Positions 28,231-38,280 of a stretch of 64,000 bases of DNA are shown here, in pieces (the stretch's first letter is position 1; the number at the start of each line of letters is the position of its first letter). This DNA comes from Trichomonas tenax (Eukaryota; Parabasalia; Trichomonadida; Trichomonadidae). The translations under genes and the position numbers were made by a program. Location of the stretch: NCBI GenBank assembly GCA_023091735.1, contig JALKBU010000050.1:1-64000 (forward strand), read 5' to 3'. The notes beneath the pieces were generated by a model. The model saw only the letters and a program-made list of their open reading frames with translations. It was not told the origin of the DNA and made no database searches.

Positions 28231-29878
28231 TTATTTACTGAATTATAATTGTTATCTCAGGTCTTGAAGCAAATTTCCTAATACCAATGACAGAAATATA
28301 CGCGCAGATATCGAATTGTTTATGCCGTTTCAAGGGCAAATGACAAGTCGAGTGATGCAAAAAGTTGAGACACCATCTTTCCTCAGCACATAATTTTTTT
28401 TTCATTGCCAAATCTAAGATTCTAAAATTTTACATTATTACAGCTGCAAATCCAAATCCCATCAAATTCAATAACTTTCATGTGTATAATCGCCCTCAAA
28501 TCAATTAATGAATTAGTTGCATTTTTAATTTTAAGCGTATAAGAGGCATTTGAATCAATAATACATATAAAAATATCATATGCTGCATAGTAGCGCATAC
28601 ATTTATGCTGGAAATCGTATATTTTTGGACGATTTGAAATGCAATCAATGATTTGATAGATATATAAACTGTGCCACTTATACCACTGGATAGACAACTA
28701 TCAATATGTACATGAAAGTACTTTCAAATCGTAAAAATATGGATCAGATAAAAAGTTATGAAGGTCGCGGGACAACACCGCAGAAGGAAAAATTTTGCCC
28801 ATTATATTATAGGGTGTGCAAGGGTGTGATTAGCACAGACAGATAGAGAATGAGTTGAAATTTTATAATAACATCATTATAAACTCTATCAAATTTAAGC
28901 ATTATAACTATGGTTTGAAGTTTCTATTTCGATTATAAGTCGCTCAAATATAACAATTTTGACATCCGTCATTTTTTTGCACAATTTGGGTATCAAAATC
29001 TTTTCTTGCTTGAATATAGTGACCAATAGCAAAGTACAGAACAATTTAAGCATATGCATAGATAGGCCGAAAGATTCTGAATCAGAATATATAGAGCAAA
29101 ATAAAAAATCAAGGCTGTGTAACTTGAATAACTCTATAAAAGCGAAACTGATTTTTTTTGTGAAATTTCAAAAAAAGTGAAAACACTTTCATCATTTGTC
29201 ATGATGTCATATTGTGTTCACAATCAACTACAATCTAAATAATGTTAATATCCAATAAGTCTATATCTTATTTATATATATTATATCGTTGTTTTCCCTC
29301 ATAATATCTGTATCAGATCAAATAAAAAATTACGTCATATTTTTCAAATTTGTAATTGAAATGCTACTTTGACCATATACATCAAACTTGACTTCATTCA
29401 ATTGAAGAGAGTAATATACCATCAACTATAGATCCGTTGTGTCCCTAAGGAAAGTAATTGGTACATCTCAGTAATTAATGTAAAAGCAAATACTCGATGG
29501 GAATCAAATTTTTATCAAAAAAATTGTGTTTGTGGAGAAAACATGTCTTTCGAGATTTTCGTTTTCATATCATTAATAAATCATCTATCTACTAATGTTA
29601 TTATAATCAATACTGTATCTATTATATAAGGTAACTATTGTCTATGTATTTTATCAATCATTGGGCTGACTGTAATGAAAACAAAAAAAAATTCCATCTC
29701 AGATTGTCAAAATTCAAGCCGTCTCTATTTATGGGATTGCTTATCAGCAACCTAAGATTCAGTTACAATTATGAGTATATCCATAGATTATATATGAGGT
29801 ATACTATACGTATAAGAGCTTCTCAAACTAATCCTGAGGCATAAAAGAGATTTTGAATGAAATCTGCAAAATTCAATT

Positions 29879-29985
29879 TTGATCAAAAATTTATGATCAA
29901 CATCTGATAATCATAAAGTAGATAATACTAATTGTGTAATACCTGCTGTATGATTATCAGATGTTGATCATAAATTATTGATCAA
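29879..29985. repeat. long hairpin 1 near right TIR
   Basis: Arms 29879-29915 and 29949-29985 (37 nt each, 36 complementary) around a 33-nt loop. An 11-nt direct repeat TTGAATGAAAT occurs near 29853 and again near 30000, bracketing the hairpin. Confidence 0.85.
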
Positions 29986-30023
29986 TTTTAACAAAAAAAT
30001 TGAATGAAATGAGATTTCGACGT

Positions 30024-30120
30024 TTGACTCTGGAAGGCTCGATTATGGACTGGCTTGATAATCCAATGAAACACTATGATAAGGCCCAAGCCAGTCCATA
30101 GTCGAGCCTTCCAGAGTCAA
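30024..30120. repeat. long GC-richer hairpin 2 near right TIR
   Basis: Arms 30024-30057 and 30087-30120 (34 nt each, 33 complementary, the odd pair being G-U compatible in RNA) around a 29-nt loop. The stem (TTGACTCTGGAAGGCTCG...) is far less AT-rich than everything around it. Confidence 0.88.
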
Positions 30121-30267
30121 TCATAGCATATGCCTTCATTTATTTTATAAAAATGGTTGACGGTTTTAGATACACCCCCTTTTATATTATGTCATTTTAC
30201 ATGTCAAAATAACGTCAGATATGTCATGTAAATCTACCACTTTTCATGACACATTATCATATCCCAC

Positions 30268-30401
30268 ATATAAATTATAGGAAAATTGTTTATTTTATAT
30301 ATATTAGGGGAATTATGATTATGGATATTCTCAGAGTGGGGATTTGTCATGGGTGTATAAAATTTTGGACTCCCATGGTAAATCACACTCTGTATACTAC
30401 T
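30268..30401 (-). repeat. right terminal inverted repeat
   Basis: 134 bp ending CACTCTGTATACTACT, 132/134 identical to the left repeat in inverted orientation. Identity stops abruptly on the inner side at 30268. Confidence 0.93.
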
Positions 30402-31062
30402 TTTTGTGATTTGAGGGGCTATTTGCTGATTTGATTTTCAAAAATACAACGAATCAACGAAACAGTGGCAACGGCACTCTATACATCATGTGGAGAATGT
30501 ACATGTGTGTTTATTGAGTCTTTTTTTGTCTATCGAATTCCTAATTCGACATTTGTCGTTTGCAGAGGGAAGTTATATGGTGTTGGAATCACAAAACATT
30601 ATATGGGATCTATTGCTCTGTTGCGATAGCATATTAATAAATTATCAAGAATATCTCACAACATATGAAGCAAAATATGATCATAAAGTATGATAAAACA
30701 ATACCACTTATCTTCAGCTCCATTGTGCCATGATATATTCCAGTAGATTTTGGATTTTTTTTTCAATTTTTTTCATTGTGTTGTTAGAAGTCTTTAATAT
30801 TCAGATTTAAATATTTGTCTATAGTACTTTCATTTAGCATTTTATTTTTAAATTGTTACCATTTATAGAATGAACAAAAATATTGAATCAATAAAATCTT
30901 TTCACATTTAATTATATTAAAGCAGTGCTTATATGGATTTCATTTTTAAGTTTGTATATATTCTGTTCGCATTCAGCTTCATGTTTCAGCAACTCGATTT
31001 TTTTGCCATGTAAATATTTCTTGTCAAATAAATAAATTAAAAAGTGCCAAAAAACGTAGTTT
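30402..31062. other. intergenic region upstream of the LRR gene
   Basis: AT-rich. CATGTAAATATTTCTTGTCAA at about 31009-31029, some 35 bases before the ATG at 31063, is a copy of the motif shared by other upstream regions in this window. No other feature. Confidence 0.45.
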
Positions 31063-32508
31063 ATGAAGAGTTTTAAGCCTTCTCCTTTTGGACAGAAGTA
31101 TGCGATTGAAGACAATCCATTTTTGATGGATGATATATCCGGGCAAGACAATTCTATTGTTTATGCGATCCAAAATCCAACAAATTGTATGATTTATGCG
31201 GATTCTGGTATTCCCAGCATTCACATTCCAGACAAAAGAATACCAAAAGTACTGCAATTGGTAGGCAAAGGATTGAACATGATTCCAATTATCCCTGTCG
31301 GTGTAAAAGCATTATTCATCTCGAAAAACTCTATTAAAAGCTTAGTTCCAATAGAAAAACACGAAACACTCGAAATTATTGATGTTTCTTATAATATTAT
31401 GGATGTTGCTCAACTAGATCCACCCCCAAACTTAAAAGCGCTAATTTTAGCATCAAATGCTATTACAGAACTTGCATCAACATGCATTCTTTCTAATTTA
31501 CAGATACTAAATCTCAGTCAGAACAAGATCACAGGATTTAATACTGATATCTGTCCAAATCTTGTTACCCTCAATTTATCATTCAACCAGCTTCATGACC
31601 TCACAGTGTCCTCAAAGACTCTCGTAGAAATATCGTTGCAGAATAATGAATTAACTGAGTTTTACGTTATTGAAGCTCCTTCATTGGTTAGATTGGATGT
31701 TTCCAACAATCACCTCGAATCTATACAGTTTGTCGAGAGCATTCCAAAATTGCAGCATTTCTCTGCAAGCGGAAACAACCTTGAAAAGTACTGGGAATCA
31801 TATGTTATTTCTAATACAAAGACCATTGTATCAATCAACAAGAGAAACATCACTGAAGGAGAAAGAGCCATCCACAATGATAGATTTGCTCGAACAGTTA
31901 AAGCACAGCAATTCAATCCATATCCGTTGATATCTGAAATTCGTACTCAGTTTAAGCAAATCAAGTCAACAACTGTCCAGCAAGAAGAGACACCACCAGA
32001 TATCGTATCAATCTGGCTTGCCCGTTCAAGAGAAAAGAATCAAAGGTATCTTGCAGTTGAGTATCAAAGCCGTACAATCAAATCTTATGCAAATATCGAT
32101 AAGAACAAAGTTCTCACCGTCTACGGACCATTGACTACAAATGAATACGCTAATAGACCATTCCGTGCTATCACATTAATATACACACCTCTACAACATG
32201 GATCTTCGAATCTCTCGAATATCATAGAACTCAATAAGCAACAACCTGTCATGATGACTCTTAACCACAATATGCTCAACACATTTAAGGACTTACTATT
32301 TCTCAGGTTCTTTGATACGGTTTCTATCTTTAGTATTGATGGTAACTTAGCTGCAAAAATGAAGCTATTCAGGCCATTTATTGCATATATTATGCCATCA
32401 ATCAATGTAATTAATGGAATTGAAGTTACTCAGTTAGAAAGAGAATCAGGCTACAACCACTTCGCGAATGTTCTCGCTGTTGCTCACGGATTAGTTCAAG
32501 AAGAGTAA
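31063..32508 (+). CDS. leucine-rich repeat protein with LRR caps
   Basis: A 481-residue protein, probably cytosolic (no signal peptide or membrane span). About residues 80-255 carry SDS22-type LRRs of about 21-22 residues: VKALFISKNSIKSL, LEIIDVSYNIMDV, LKALILASNAITEL, LQILNLSQNKITGF, LVTLNLSFNQLHDL, LVEISLQNNELTEF, LVRLDVSNNHLESI, LQHFSASGNNLEKY. They end with an LRR-cap element (IVSINKRNITEGER). The C-terminal half carries a second LRRcap-like end (INVINGIEVTQLERE), so it may be a diverged second repeat module. The type mediates protein contacts (phosphatase regulators, axonemal proteins). No specific partner can be named. Confidence 0.85.
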   Translation: MKSFKPSPFGQKYAIEDNPFLMDDISGQDNSIVYAIQNPTNCMIYADSGIPSIHIPDKRIPKVLQLVGKGLNMIPIIPVGVKALFISKNSIKSLVPIEKHETLEIIDVSYNIMDVAQLDPPPNLKALILASNAITELASTCILSNLQILNLSQNKITGFNTDICPNLVTLNLSFNQLHDLTVSSKTLVEISLQNNELTEFYVIEAPSLVRLDVSNNHLESIQFVESIPKLQHFSASGNNLEKYWESYVISNTKTIVSINKRNITEGERAIHNDRFARTVKAQQFNPYPLISEIRTQFKQIKSTTVQQEETPPDIVSIWLARSREKNQRYLAVEYQSRTIKSYANIDKNKVLTVYGPLTTNEYANRPFRAITLIYTPLQHGSSNLSNIIELNKQQPVMMTLNHNMLNTFKDLLFLRFFDTVSIFSIDGNLAAKMKLFRPFIAYIMPSINVINGIEVTQLERESGYNHFANVLAVAHGLVQEE

Positions 32509-32589
32509 TTTATTGTTTTATTTTTGTTTGTTCACTAAAATATTATATTTTTGTCAAGTAAATATTATTTTTGACAAACAAAAATTACA

Positions 32590-33033
32590 ATGTCTCTTAC
32601 TGAAGTGCAGAGACTGAAGTGTTTAGAAATAATCGACAATTTAACGCAGCATCCTATAGCGGCGATGTTTGCGAAGCCTGTGGACGCAATTGCTGATGGT
32701 GTTCCCGATTATTATGACGTTATTAAAAATCCAAGTGACTTTAGTACTGTTAGAAACAAGTTAACAACAATGCAATATAAAACATTCGATGAATTTAAAC
32801 GTGATATCAATTTAATTTGGGAAAATGCTGTACAATATAACTCAAAACAATCATTTATTGCGTTAATTGCGGATGAACTTAGTAAACAATTCCAGAAACA
32901 GATTTCGCAGTTAGAAAGCCCACCTACGGAACAATGGATTAACGATTTTCTCAAAGCTAGATTAATTATATGCAAATTATTTAGAAATCCTCCAAATGGG
33001 CTTGCAAATTATGCATTTCAAGCTGACCAGTAG
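32590..33033 (+). CDS. single-bromodomain protein
   Basis: A 147-residue protein made almost wholly of one bromodomain (about residues 8-110). It reads MFAKPVDAIADGVPDYYDVIKNPSDFSTVRNKL, then FKRDINLIWENAVQYN with the acetyl-lysine-binding Asn, then a final helix LIADELSKQF. The PMDL box is changed to PSDF and the WPF shelf is reduced to MFAKPVD, so ligand choice may differ from BET proteins. The C-terminal 35 residues are helical and do not form a NET domain, unlike the larger relative at 4458-5120. Just upstream, TTTGTCAAGTAAATA (about 32551) and TTTTTGACA are copies of the shared motif. Confidence 0.88.
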   Translation: MSLTEVQRLKCLEIIDNLTQHPIAAMFAKPVDAIADGVPDYYDVIKNPSDFSTVRNKLTTMQYKTFDEFKRDINLIWENAVQYNSKQSFIALIADELSKQFQKQISQLESPPTEQWINDFLKARLIICKLFRNPPNGLANYAFQADQ

Positions 33034-33197
33034 ACTGTGTTTATACTATTGTTGTTATTTATAAAGAATATCTATATTATTTTAAAAGCTTTTTATTCAA
33101 AATTTATTGAACTGTAAATGCTATAACATTTTAGTCTTTTCCTATGCGATTATATGGTTCTTATCTTATGACGTTTTATGATAGTATAATATAATAT

Positions 33198-34364
33198 TTA
33201 ATCTTCTTTCTTTGCTGATGTAGTGAGTGATGTAATGTCAAAGAAGACATAAACAATAATGATAACAAATATAATTGGAACAACAAAAATCAAATATGGT
33301 GGTGGTCTTCCATCAACTTTTGCGTCGTAGAAAACTTTCTTGAATAAGTTCAACCAGCCAGTTCCTGGGCCCCGTCCCTCTATCTTGCCAGCAAGGACAT
33401 CCATGAGCCAATCAAAGAACTGCGCTTGGCTATCATATACCCAGAAAAGCTTCTCTTCACGTGCGTAAACAACAAACTTTGGATTTCCTGGCTGAGGGTG
33501 AATATCTGTGTATCTGCAGAACCACGAGCTTTCATTGCAGTGTGTGTATGCAACCAATGTGTGATAAGATGCTTGCACAGCCATTTCGCGAACTTCGTTG
33601 GAAATCGGCTCAGAATTATTGGAAATAACGATCAAAACACGGAATCCACGATTTTCAGCATATCTAAGAACGTAGCCATCCATTGACCTCATGAATCTGA
33701 TTGTTCTAAGTGCGATAAAATGGCGAATCTTATCAATCATCCATTGACCTTTGTAATCAAATGTAACATTGAGAGAACCGGAGTAGCACATCAACTTTGG
33801 TTTGTATCCTGGCTTTCCTTTGAGAAGAAGGAATGGAGATGAAGTATTTCTTTCTGTTGCAAGTGCCATTTTTACGATATTGATCGATGACTCATCGTTT
33901 GGATCGATGGTGAAAACAAATGTTGTTGATCTGTTTGCTTGTATTACGAGTTCTTCGACTTCACTTTCATTGACTGGATTCAGAGGGAAATTAAACTGTT
34001 TTTGAACAAAGAACTCCATGTCCTGAAGTCTTCTGGAGCCTTCGTACCTAAAGAGTGTGTCGTTATTTGCATAATCAACCCAATAAAGTCTTGGATAATT
34101 TTCTCCTGGCAGTGCTTGACACGATTTTCTGTTTGATTCGCATTCTATATCGGCGAAGTATACCTTGTCCTGAAATTTAGGTAAATTAGAGAGTTCTTCC
34201 CATGCAGGCGCCATTTCTTTGCAGTGAGGGCACCAGGAAGCCCAAGCCTTCAAGAAAACGGGTTTATGCTCCTCATTGTGGAGAAAGGCTGTTATATTCT
34301 GCGATGTCAGCTTTATTGATTCGCTTGAAGCGAGATAAACCAAAATCGCGATCATTTTAATCAT
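33198..34364 (-). CDS. membrane-anchored thioredoxin/PDI protein with KKxx tail
   Basis: A 388-residue type I ER protein. A short signal peptide (MIKMIAILVYLASSES) leads to a thioredoxin domain with active site WASWCPHCKEMAPAW (CPHC, near residues 45-48) and the cis-Pro segment NYPRLYWVDY. A long lumenal part follows with several N-glycosylation sequons (NRST, NTSS, NVTF, NESS). A single membrane span (YLIFVVPIIFVIIIVYVFF) comes next, and the protein ends in KKED, a classical dilysine KKxx retrieval signal. It is a transmembrane PDI (TMX type) that probably introduces or isomerises disulfides in the ER. It is divergent from the SCAMP-like gene; the shared about 310-bp spacer is rich in the upstream motif. 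Confidence 0.9.
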   Translation of the reverse strand: MIKMIAILVYLASSESIKLTSQNITAFLHNEEHKPVFLKAWASWCPHCKEMAPAWEELSNLPKFQDKVYFADIECESNRKSCQALPGENYPRLYWVDYANNDTLFRYEGSRRLQDMEFFVQKQFNFPLNPVNESEVEELVIQANRSTTFVFTIDPNDESSINIVKMALATERNTSSPFLLLKGKPGYKPKLMCYSGSLNVTFDYKGQWMIDKIRHFIALRTIRFMRSMDGYVLRYAENRGFRVLIVISNNSEPISNEVREMAVQASYHTLVAYTHCNESSWFCRYTDIHPQPGNPKFVVYAREEKLFWVYDSQAQFFDWLMDVLAGKIEGRGPGTGWLNLFKKVFYDAKVDGRPPPYLIFVVPIIFVIIIVYVFFDITSLTTSAKKED

Positions 34365-34673
34365 CTACATGACGCGTAAAATAATCTTATGTCGTGTAAA
34401 CAAATTTAATGAAATTTGTCAAGTAAACATATTTTATATGTCAAAAATTTCTTTATTTCCCAATGAATCAAAAGAAAATCATCTTTTTGGGTTGATTTTA
34501 AAATTTGAAGTTGAATATAAGCAGAACACTACATGTTCATCAGCTGATTATGTTATGATTACTATAATATTGTTCAGATGTGTAAATAAAACAATAATAA
34601 AAAATAATTGGTCTGTTTTGACATGTAAAATTTTGACTTACCTGATTTGTCAAATTTCATAAAACAAAAAAAC
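34365..34673. promoter_or_regulatory. divergent promoter region rich in TTTACATGTCA-type motifs
   Basis: This spacer between two divergent genes holds at least five near-copies of the motif in both orientations: CTACATGACGCGTAAAA (34365), ATGTCGTGTAAAC (34390), TTTGTCAAGTAAAC (34416), TTATATGTCAAAAA (34433) and TTTTGACATGTAAAA (34615). TCAAATTTCAT just before the ATG at 34674 could be the initiator of the SCAMP-like gene. Confidence 0.55.
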
Positions 34674-35300
34674 ATGGATGAGCAGCTTCCTAATCCATTT
34701 GATCCATCAAACTATCAGATAGACAACGAGATACTTGTAGGTGTTACTAATGAGATAGAAAATCCAAAATTAGACAACACGCCGAATTTTCCATCATTTT
34801 GGCCAATGGTTTATCACAATATTAATACAGAAATCCAACAAAGATACTCCTTTGTGGTGAGAATGTGCTATTTCGCGGCACTTTCTATCACTTATTGCTG
34901 TTTGTGGAGTGTCGTTGCTTCCATTTTTTCATATTCTATTAAAGACAGCAAATCATCTATCATTCAGGATATAGTTATGTCGTTTACAATGTGCGTTATA
35001 ATCCCAATTGTCATCTTTTATATGGAATATTATAAATTATACGTTGCATTAAGAGATGGAACATCATTACGTGCAAATGTTCTCATAAACCTATTCGCTG
35101 TCTTCATAACAGGTGCAATGATCACGGGTTTCAGAGGCAGTGGATTTATTGGAGTTCAATACACATTAGTTGCCTTTAAGCATGGCACCATCATCAATAG
35201 GATATTTAGTTTATTCATTACAATTTGGGAAATATTTAACTTTATTCTTCAATTAATATTACTTATACAAATCAACGAATTATCAACTAAAATAAAATAA
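34674..35300 (+). CDS. SCAMP-like secretory carrier membrane protein
   Basis: A 208-residue protein with an N-terminal NPF motif (PNPFDPSNY), as in SCAMPs, where NPF binds EH-domain endocytic adaptors. A short amphipathic approach (FPSFWPMVYHNINTEI) is followed by four hydrophobic spans: near residues 56-80 (YFAALSITYCCLWSVVASIF), 92-112, 128-148 and 170-195. The WP..YHNI..EI..RY segment before the first span is the SCAMP-type interface region. The protein is shorter than animal SCAMPs (about 330) because the NPF-rich arm is brief. Role inferred: recycling between Golgi, endosome and plasma membrane. ATG 34674 is preferred over an upstream non-ATG frame extension. Confidence 0.68.
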   Translation: MDEQLPNPFDPSNYQIDNEILVGVTNEIENPKLDNTPNFPSFWPMVYHNINTEIQQRYSFVVRMCYFAALSITYCCLWSVVASIFSYSIKDSKSSIIQDIVMSFTMCVIIPIVIFYMEYYKLYVALRDGTSLRANVLINLFAVFITGAMITGFRGSGFIGVQYTLVAFKHGTIINRIFSLFITIWEIFNFILQLILLIQINELSTKIK

Positions 35301-35613
35301 GTTGCTCCTGATGAAACTTGATATTATAACAACATGCAAAATTTGATCAATATAATTTTTAAATTTTGTTATATTGGTCTAGTCACCTTGCTAACAACAA
35401 CGCACGTTGTACTTATTTATTTTTTAGTTTGTTTGTTATATTATAAACTTTATAGATTTAATATGTGAAGTTTTTTATTTCATGCGTTAGAGACAGCGAA
35501 AGTATTTATTATCGGGTGTTTATAACTATGGAGATTTATATCATGAATAGGAGATAAATTTTACATGTAAGGTTGTTGATTTGACATGTAAAATAATCTT
35601 GTCAAAATTATAA
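35301..35613. other. intergenic region with upstream motifs
   Basis: AT-rich. TTTTACATGTAAGG (35561), TTGACATGTAAAATAA (35581) and CTTGTCAAAA (35599) lie within 55 bases of the next ATG (35614) and repeat the shared promoter motif. Confidence 0.5.
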
Positions 35614-36030
35614 ATGAGTGAGCAAAGTCAACCTATTGCGGTTGTTCAAGAACCTGCTCAAGAACCAGGGATGCAAGAAAATGTAGTGCAGGAGCCTCCA
35701 CCGCAACCTGCAGCAAGTTATCCAGCTCCACCAATTGATTTAGCATCAATTCCACCACCAGCAGAGTCAACACCTTTGATACAGACAGATAATCAGACAA
35801 CAGACGACGTAGAAGATCAATCAAATGAGCCTGTTACGCCCACACAAAATATGGTAGGAAGCAACTCATTTAGTGAGATAAACGTACAAGAAAACCACTT
35901 CGAGCAGGATTTAGAAAATCAAATGGATATTATCAACGAGAGACTTCAAAGGATGGCTGATCGAATTATCAATCTTCAAAAGTCTGTGATGACCGTGTCT
36001 CAAAAATTAAATGTTATAGAATGTGTTTAG
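35614..36030 (+). CDS. Pro/Gln-rich protein with C-terminal coiled coil
   Basis: A 138-residue hydrophilic protein. Residues 1-85 are low complexity, rich in Gln, Pro and Glu (VQEPAQEP, VQEPPPQP, SIPPPAES). Residues about 92-138 form a heptad coiled coil (FEQDLENQMDIINERLQRMADRIINLQKSVMTVSQKLNVI). The ATG follows a pair of TTGACATGTAAA motifs by about 20 bases, like other expressed genes here, which supports it as real. The architecture suits a small adaptor of a larger complex. I do not recognise the family. Confidence 0.6.
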   Translation: MSEQSQPIAVVQEPAQEPGMQENVVQEPPPQPAASYPAPPIDLASIPPPAESTPLIQTDNQTTDDVEDQSNEPVTPTQNMVGSNSFSEINVQENHFEQDLENQMDIINERLQRMADRIINLQKSVMTVSQKLNVIECV

Positions 36031-37975
36031 CTTAGGATTAGAAAATTTAGTGTATTTCGTATAATAAATATTTTTAAAAAGTGTGTAGGTGTATTAAATA
36101 ATAATGTTCTTCAAGCTAATGCGCATGTATTTTATAGCTTGGTGCTCGAAATGATTTAATATTAAAAACTTTTATTTTGATATTTAATCATTTCTTGTGA
36201 TATGAATAGCTTGCGTTCTTAATTTCGCTTTTTGAAATACATATTGGCTATAATTCGAATAATTAATCATGAAAATATAAATATCATTTGAGAGAGTAAA
36301 ATAGAGCTTATGTATCAGCTAGAAAAGAGCCAGGTTTGTACCCTCATAATCTTAATCTGTCTTATAGTTTAATATTTTAACAAAGTCATTTTTTCTTAGC
36401 ATCTTCTTTATAGCACTCGAAATTTCTCATCATCACATTCGATATACATGATATCTTCACACATTCATCTTTCATAAGTTATAATTTTGAACTTCAATAT
36501 TATCACATGAGTTAGAACAAGCTTAGACAATCATGTTATACTGCGATTGCTTGCGGAGTATCCCATGAGAGTTTGAAAGAGTTAGAAAGAATGTTTTTCA
36601 ATTCAATGATATTTCATTAATATTTAATATATTTTCGTTCATGAACAAAGTATTACATGCACAATATACCTCTTATTAAAAATGGACTGTGTATTGCATT
36701 CTTCTAATATTAGAAAGAAATATTTCATTCACTTTTTGTTGCATCTACCCGAGATATGTGAATTAGGATTTTGGAAGTTGATATTCACAAGGTGCATGGT
36801 GCTGCATTTATTCGGATGATGAAAACCTCAAAATCCTCAAATCTTCACACGGAATTTGTAAAACGATAAAATTAATCGAGATTTCTCTCTTTTTATTCCA
36901 AAAAACAGCGAAATATAGCACAAATTTTCTTCCAAAATCTCCATTTTAGTCAGTTTTTCAAAAATGTTCTAAGTAGTTCCACTCTAACTAAGGCCTCTTA
37001 TCATAAACGAGAATAGAGGTATTGCTGAATTCATGGCCTAGAGTTGGTTGTTGCATTGATTATACCATATGTCCTTTCTTTTTCGAAATAAAAATAATAT
37101 CTTCCCAATTAGTGTGATAAGACGTAATTTGTTAACTCCCACAAAGCATATAGGCTATATGCAGGCATTTTATTCCTATAACTACTCATAAACTCCTAAA
37201 ATTGATCAAAATACGATTTCGATTTCGCTATTTTAATAAATATTTACCAAATTTCTATTTATTTCTGTTATTAAGACGCAAATTCTAATTAGTACTTACA
37301 TTGTTTAAGAAATTCTGTATTTATGTGAAAGTTTAAATATTTAGTCAAATAAAGCTAGTTAAGTAGTAAAAGTTGTATTAAACAATATTAAAGTAGCTGC
37401 AATAAGTATTTTCATCTATTAAAAGCAACAAATCGACGTTTTTAATTGAGAAATTTGCATATTCATGTGGGATGATTTATTTTTGATTTGTTAGTAGTTA
37501 CATCTCATCTATAGGGCCTCAATAATGAGCCTCTCGAACCTTGCTAGAAAATTTGAAGTTTTGCGCGCTGTGTGAACTAAACTTTCTTGGAAAAACTAAC
37601 AATAACCTTAAATGGCTTGAGATAACACTGGAACGTGATTCCTAGGGCGGTTAAAACAAGGCTTCATTTAAAAAACAAAAAGGAGTTTTTATATATTGTT
37701 TATCTTCAGAATTATTTTGGGCTTTTTCAGTAAAATTTGAACTTAGTATAATATATCCAGTAGGGAAAAAATCCGATCATTTTTGAGTTTTGTGTCACGT
37801 TTGTGGTTTTCTGAACTTTACGGTAAGGTTATATATTTTTATGATATATTTGGCATCTATACCACATGCTGATTCTAAATTTCTATTTATTTTATGCTAA
37901 TAAGCACTTTTTCAGAGTGGGATTACTTCTTTTTGTTTGGCTCCGGGACTGGGACAAAATAGAACAACGTGCTTT
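36031..37975. other. gene-poor AT-rich tract
   Basis: No open frame of note, RNA gene or clear repeat. This is the left part of a gene desert running to about 41.6 kb. Confidence 0.5.
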
Positions 37976-37977
37976 TC

Positions 37978-38050
37978 TGACATGTAACTTTTTGACATGT
38001 AAAGTCAGGATGTCAAAATAAAGGAAAGTGACGTGTTTGCGCGGGAAAAA
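37978..38050 (+). promoter_or_regulatory. promoter-like cluster: motif copies plus E2F-like site
   Basis: GACATGTAACTTTTTGACATG (37978) and GGATGTCAAAAT (38008) repeat the shared upstream motif. AAAGTGACG (38025) and TTTGCGCGGGAAAAA (38036-38050, E2F-like) follow. ATGGATTCA starts at 38073, but the frame closes after 14 codons. Confidence 0.4.
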
Positions 38051-38072
38051 TGGAAAAGTGTCAATAGGTTGA

Positions 38073-38280
38073 AATGGATTCAACTCAATGTTGGAAGCCA
38101 AAGAAGACTTCATTATGAGTTGTTGTGACCTCATAGTGAAGGATGACCTGGTGATCTAGCAGAGATGCATCCAGATGCCTATTCAAAAGAAGCATGATTC
38201 GATGCATGGCGAGGTCGGCCTGATACTTCCAAAGCCCTCGAGTGGCCAAGACAGGCCCTAACAAGAACCCACTTATTGAT
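38073..38280 (+). pseudogene. decayed coding fragment downstream of the promoter-like cluster
   Basis: About 200 bases of GC-richer DNA with coding-like codons broken by stops and shifts. One frame reads MLEAKEDFIMSCCDLIV...; after a shift near 38150 another reads DLAEMHPDAYSKEA, a TGA, then FDAWRGRPDTSKALEWPRQA. I do not recognise the protein. It may be the start of a lost gene whose other debris lies at 38610-38740 and 39597-39771. Confidence 0.35.

Larger units (their letters stand above)
26298..30401. mobile_element. 4.1-kb TIR element, probably internally deleted Maverick/Polinton
   Basis: The ends are 134-bp inverted repeats (26298-26431 and 30268-30401) with only two mismatches. They begin AG and end CT, the terminal dinucleotides of Maverick/Polinton elements. 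The element is flanked by TTTTG on both sides (26293-26297 and 30402-30406), a likely 5-bp target duplication, or 6 bp with one mismatch. The interior is AT-rich and broken. It retains a membrane-anchored fibre-like gene relic (26811-27352), another coding relic (28090-28230) and two long hairpins near the right end. Full-length Mavericks are 15-20 kb and code for polymerase, integrase and capsid proteins, none of which I find here. That is why I call it a deletion derivative. A different TIR transposon family remains possible. Confidence 0.75.

Noticed and set aside
28422..29844. Several 68-91 codon ORFs inside the TIR element
   Set aside because: Composition equals random AT-rich DNA, with no conserved motif or promoter; not listed as genes.
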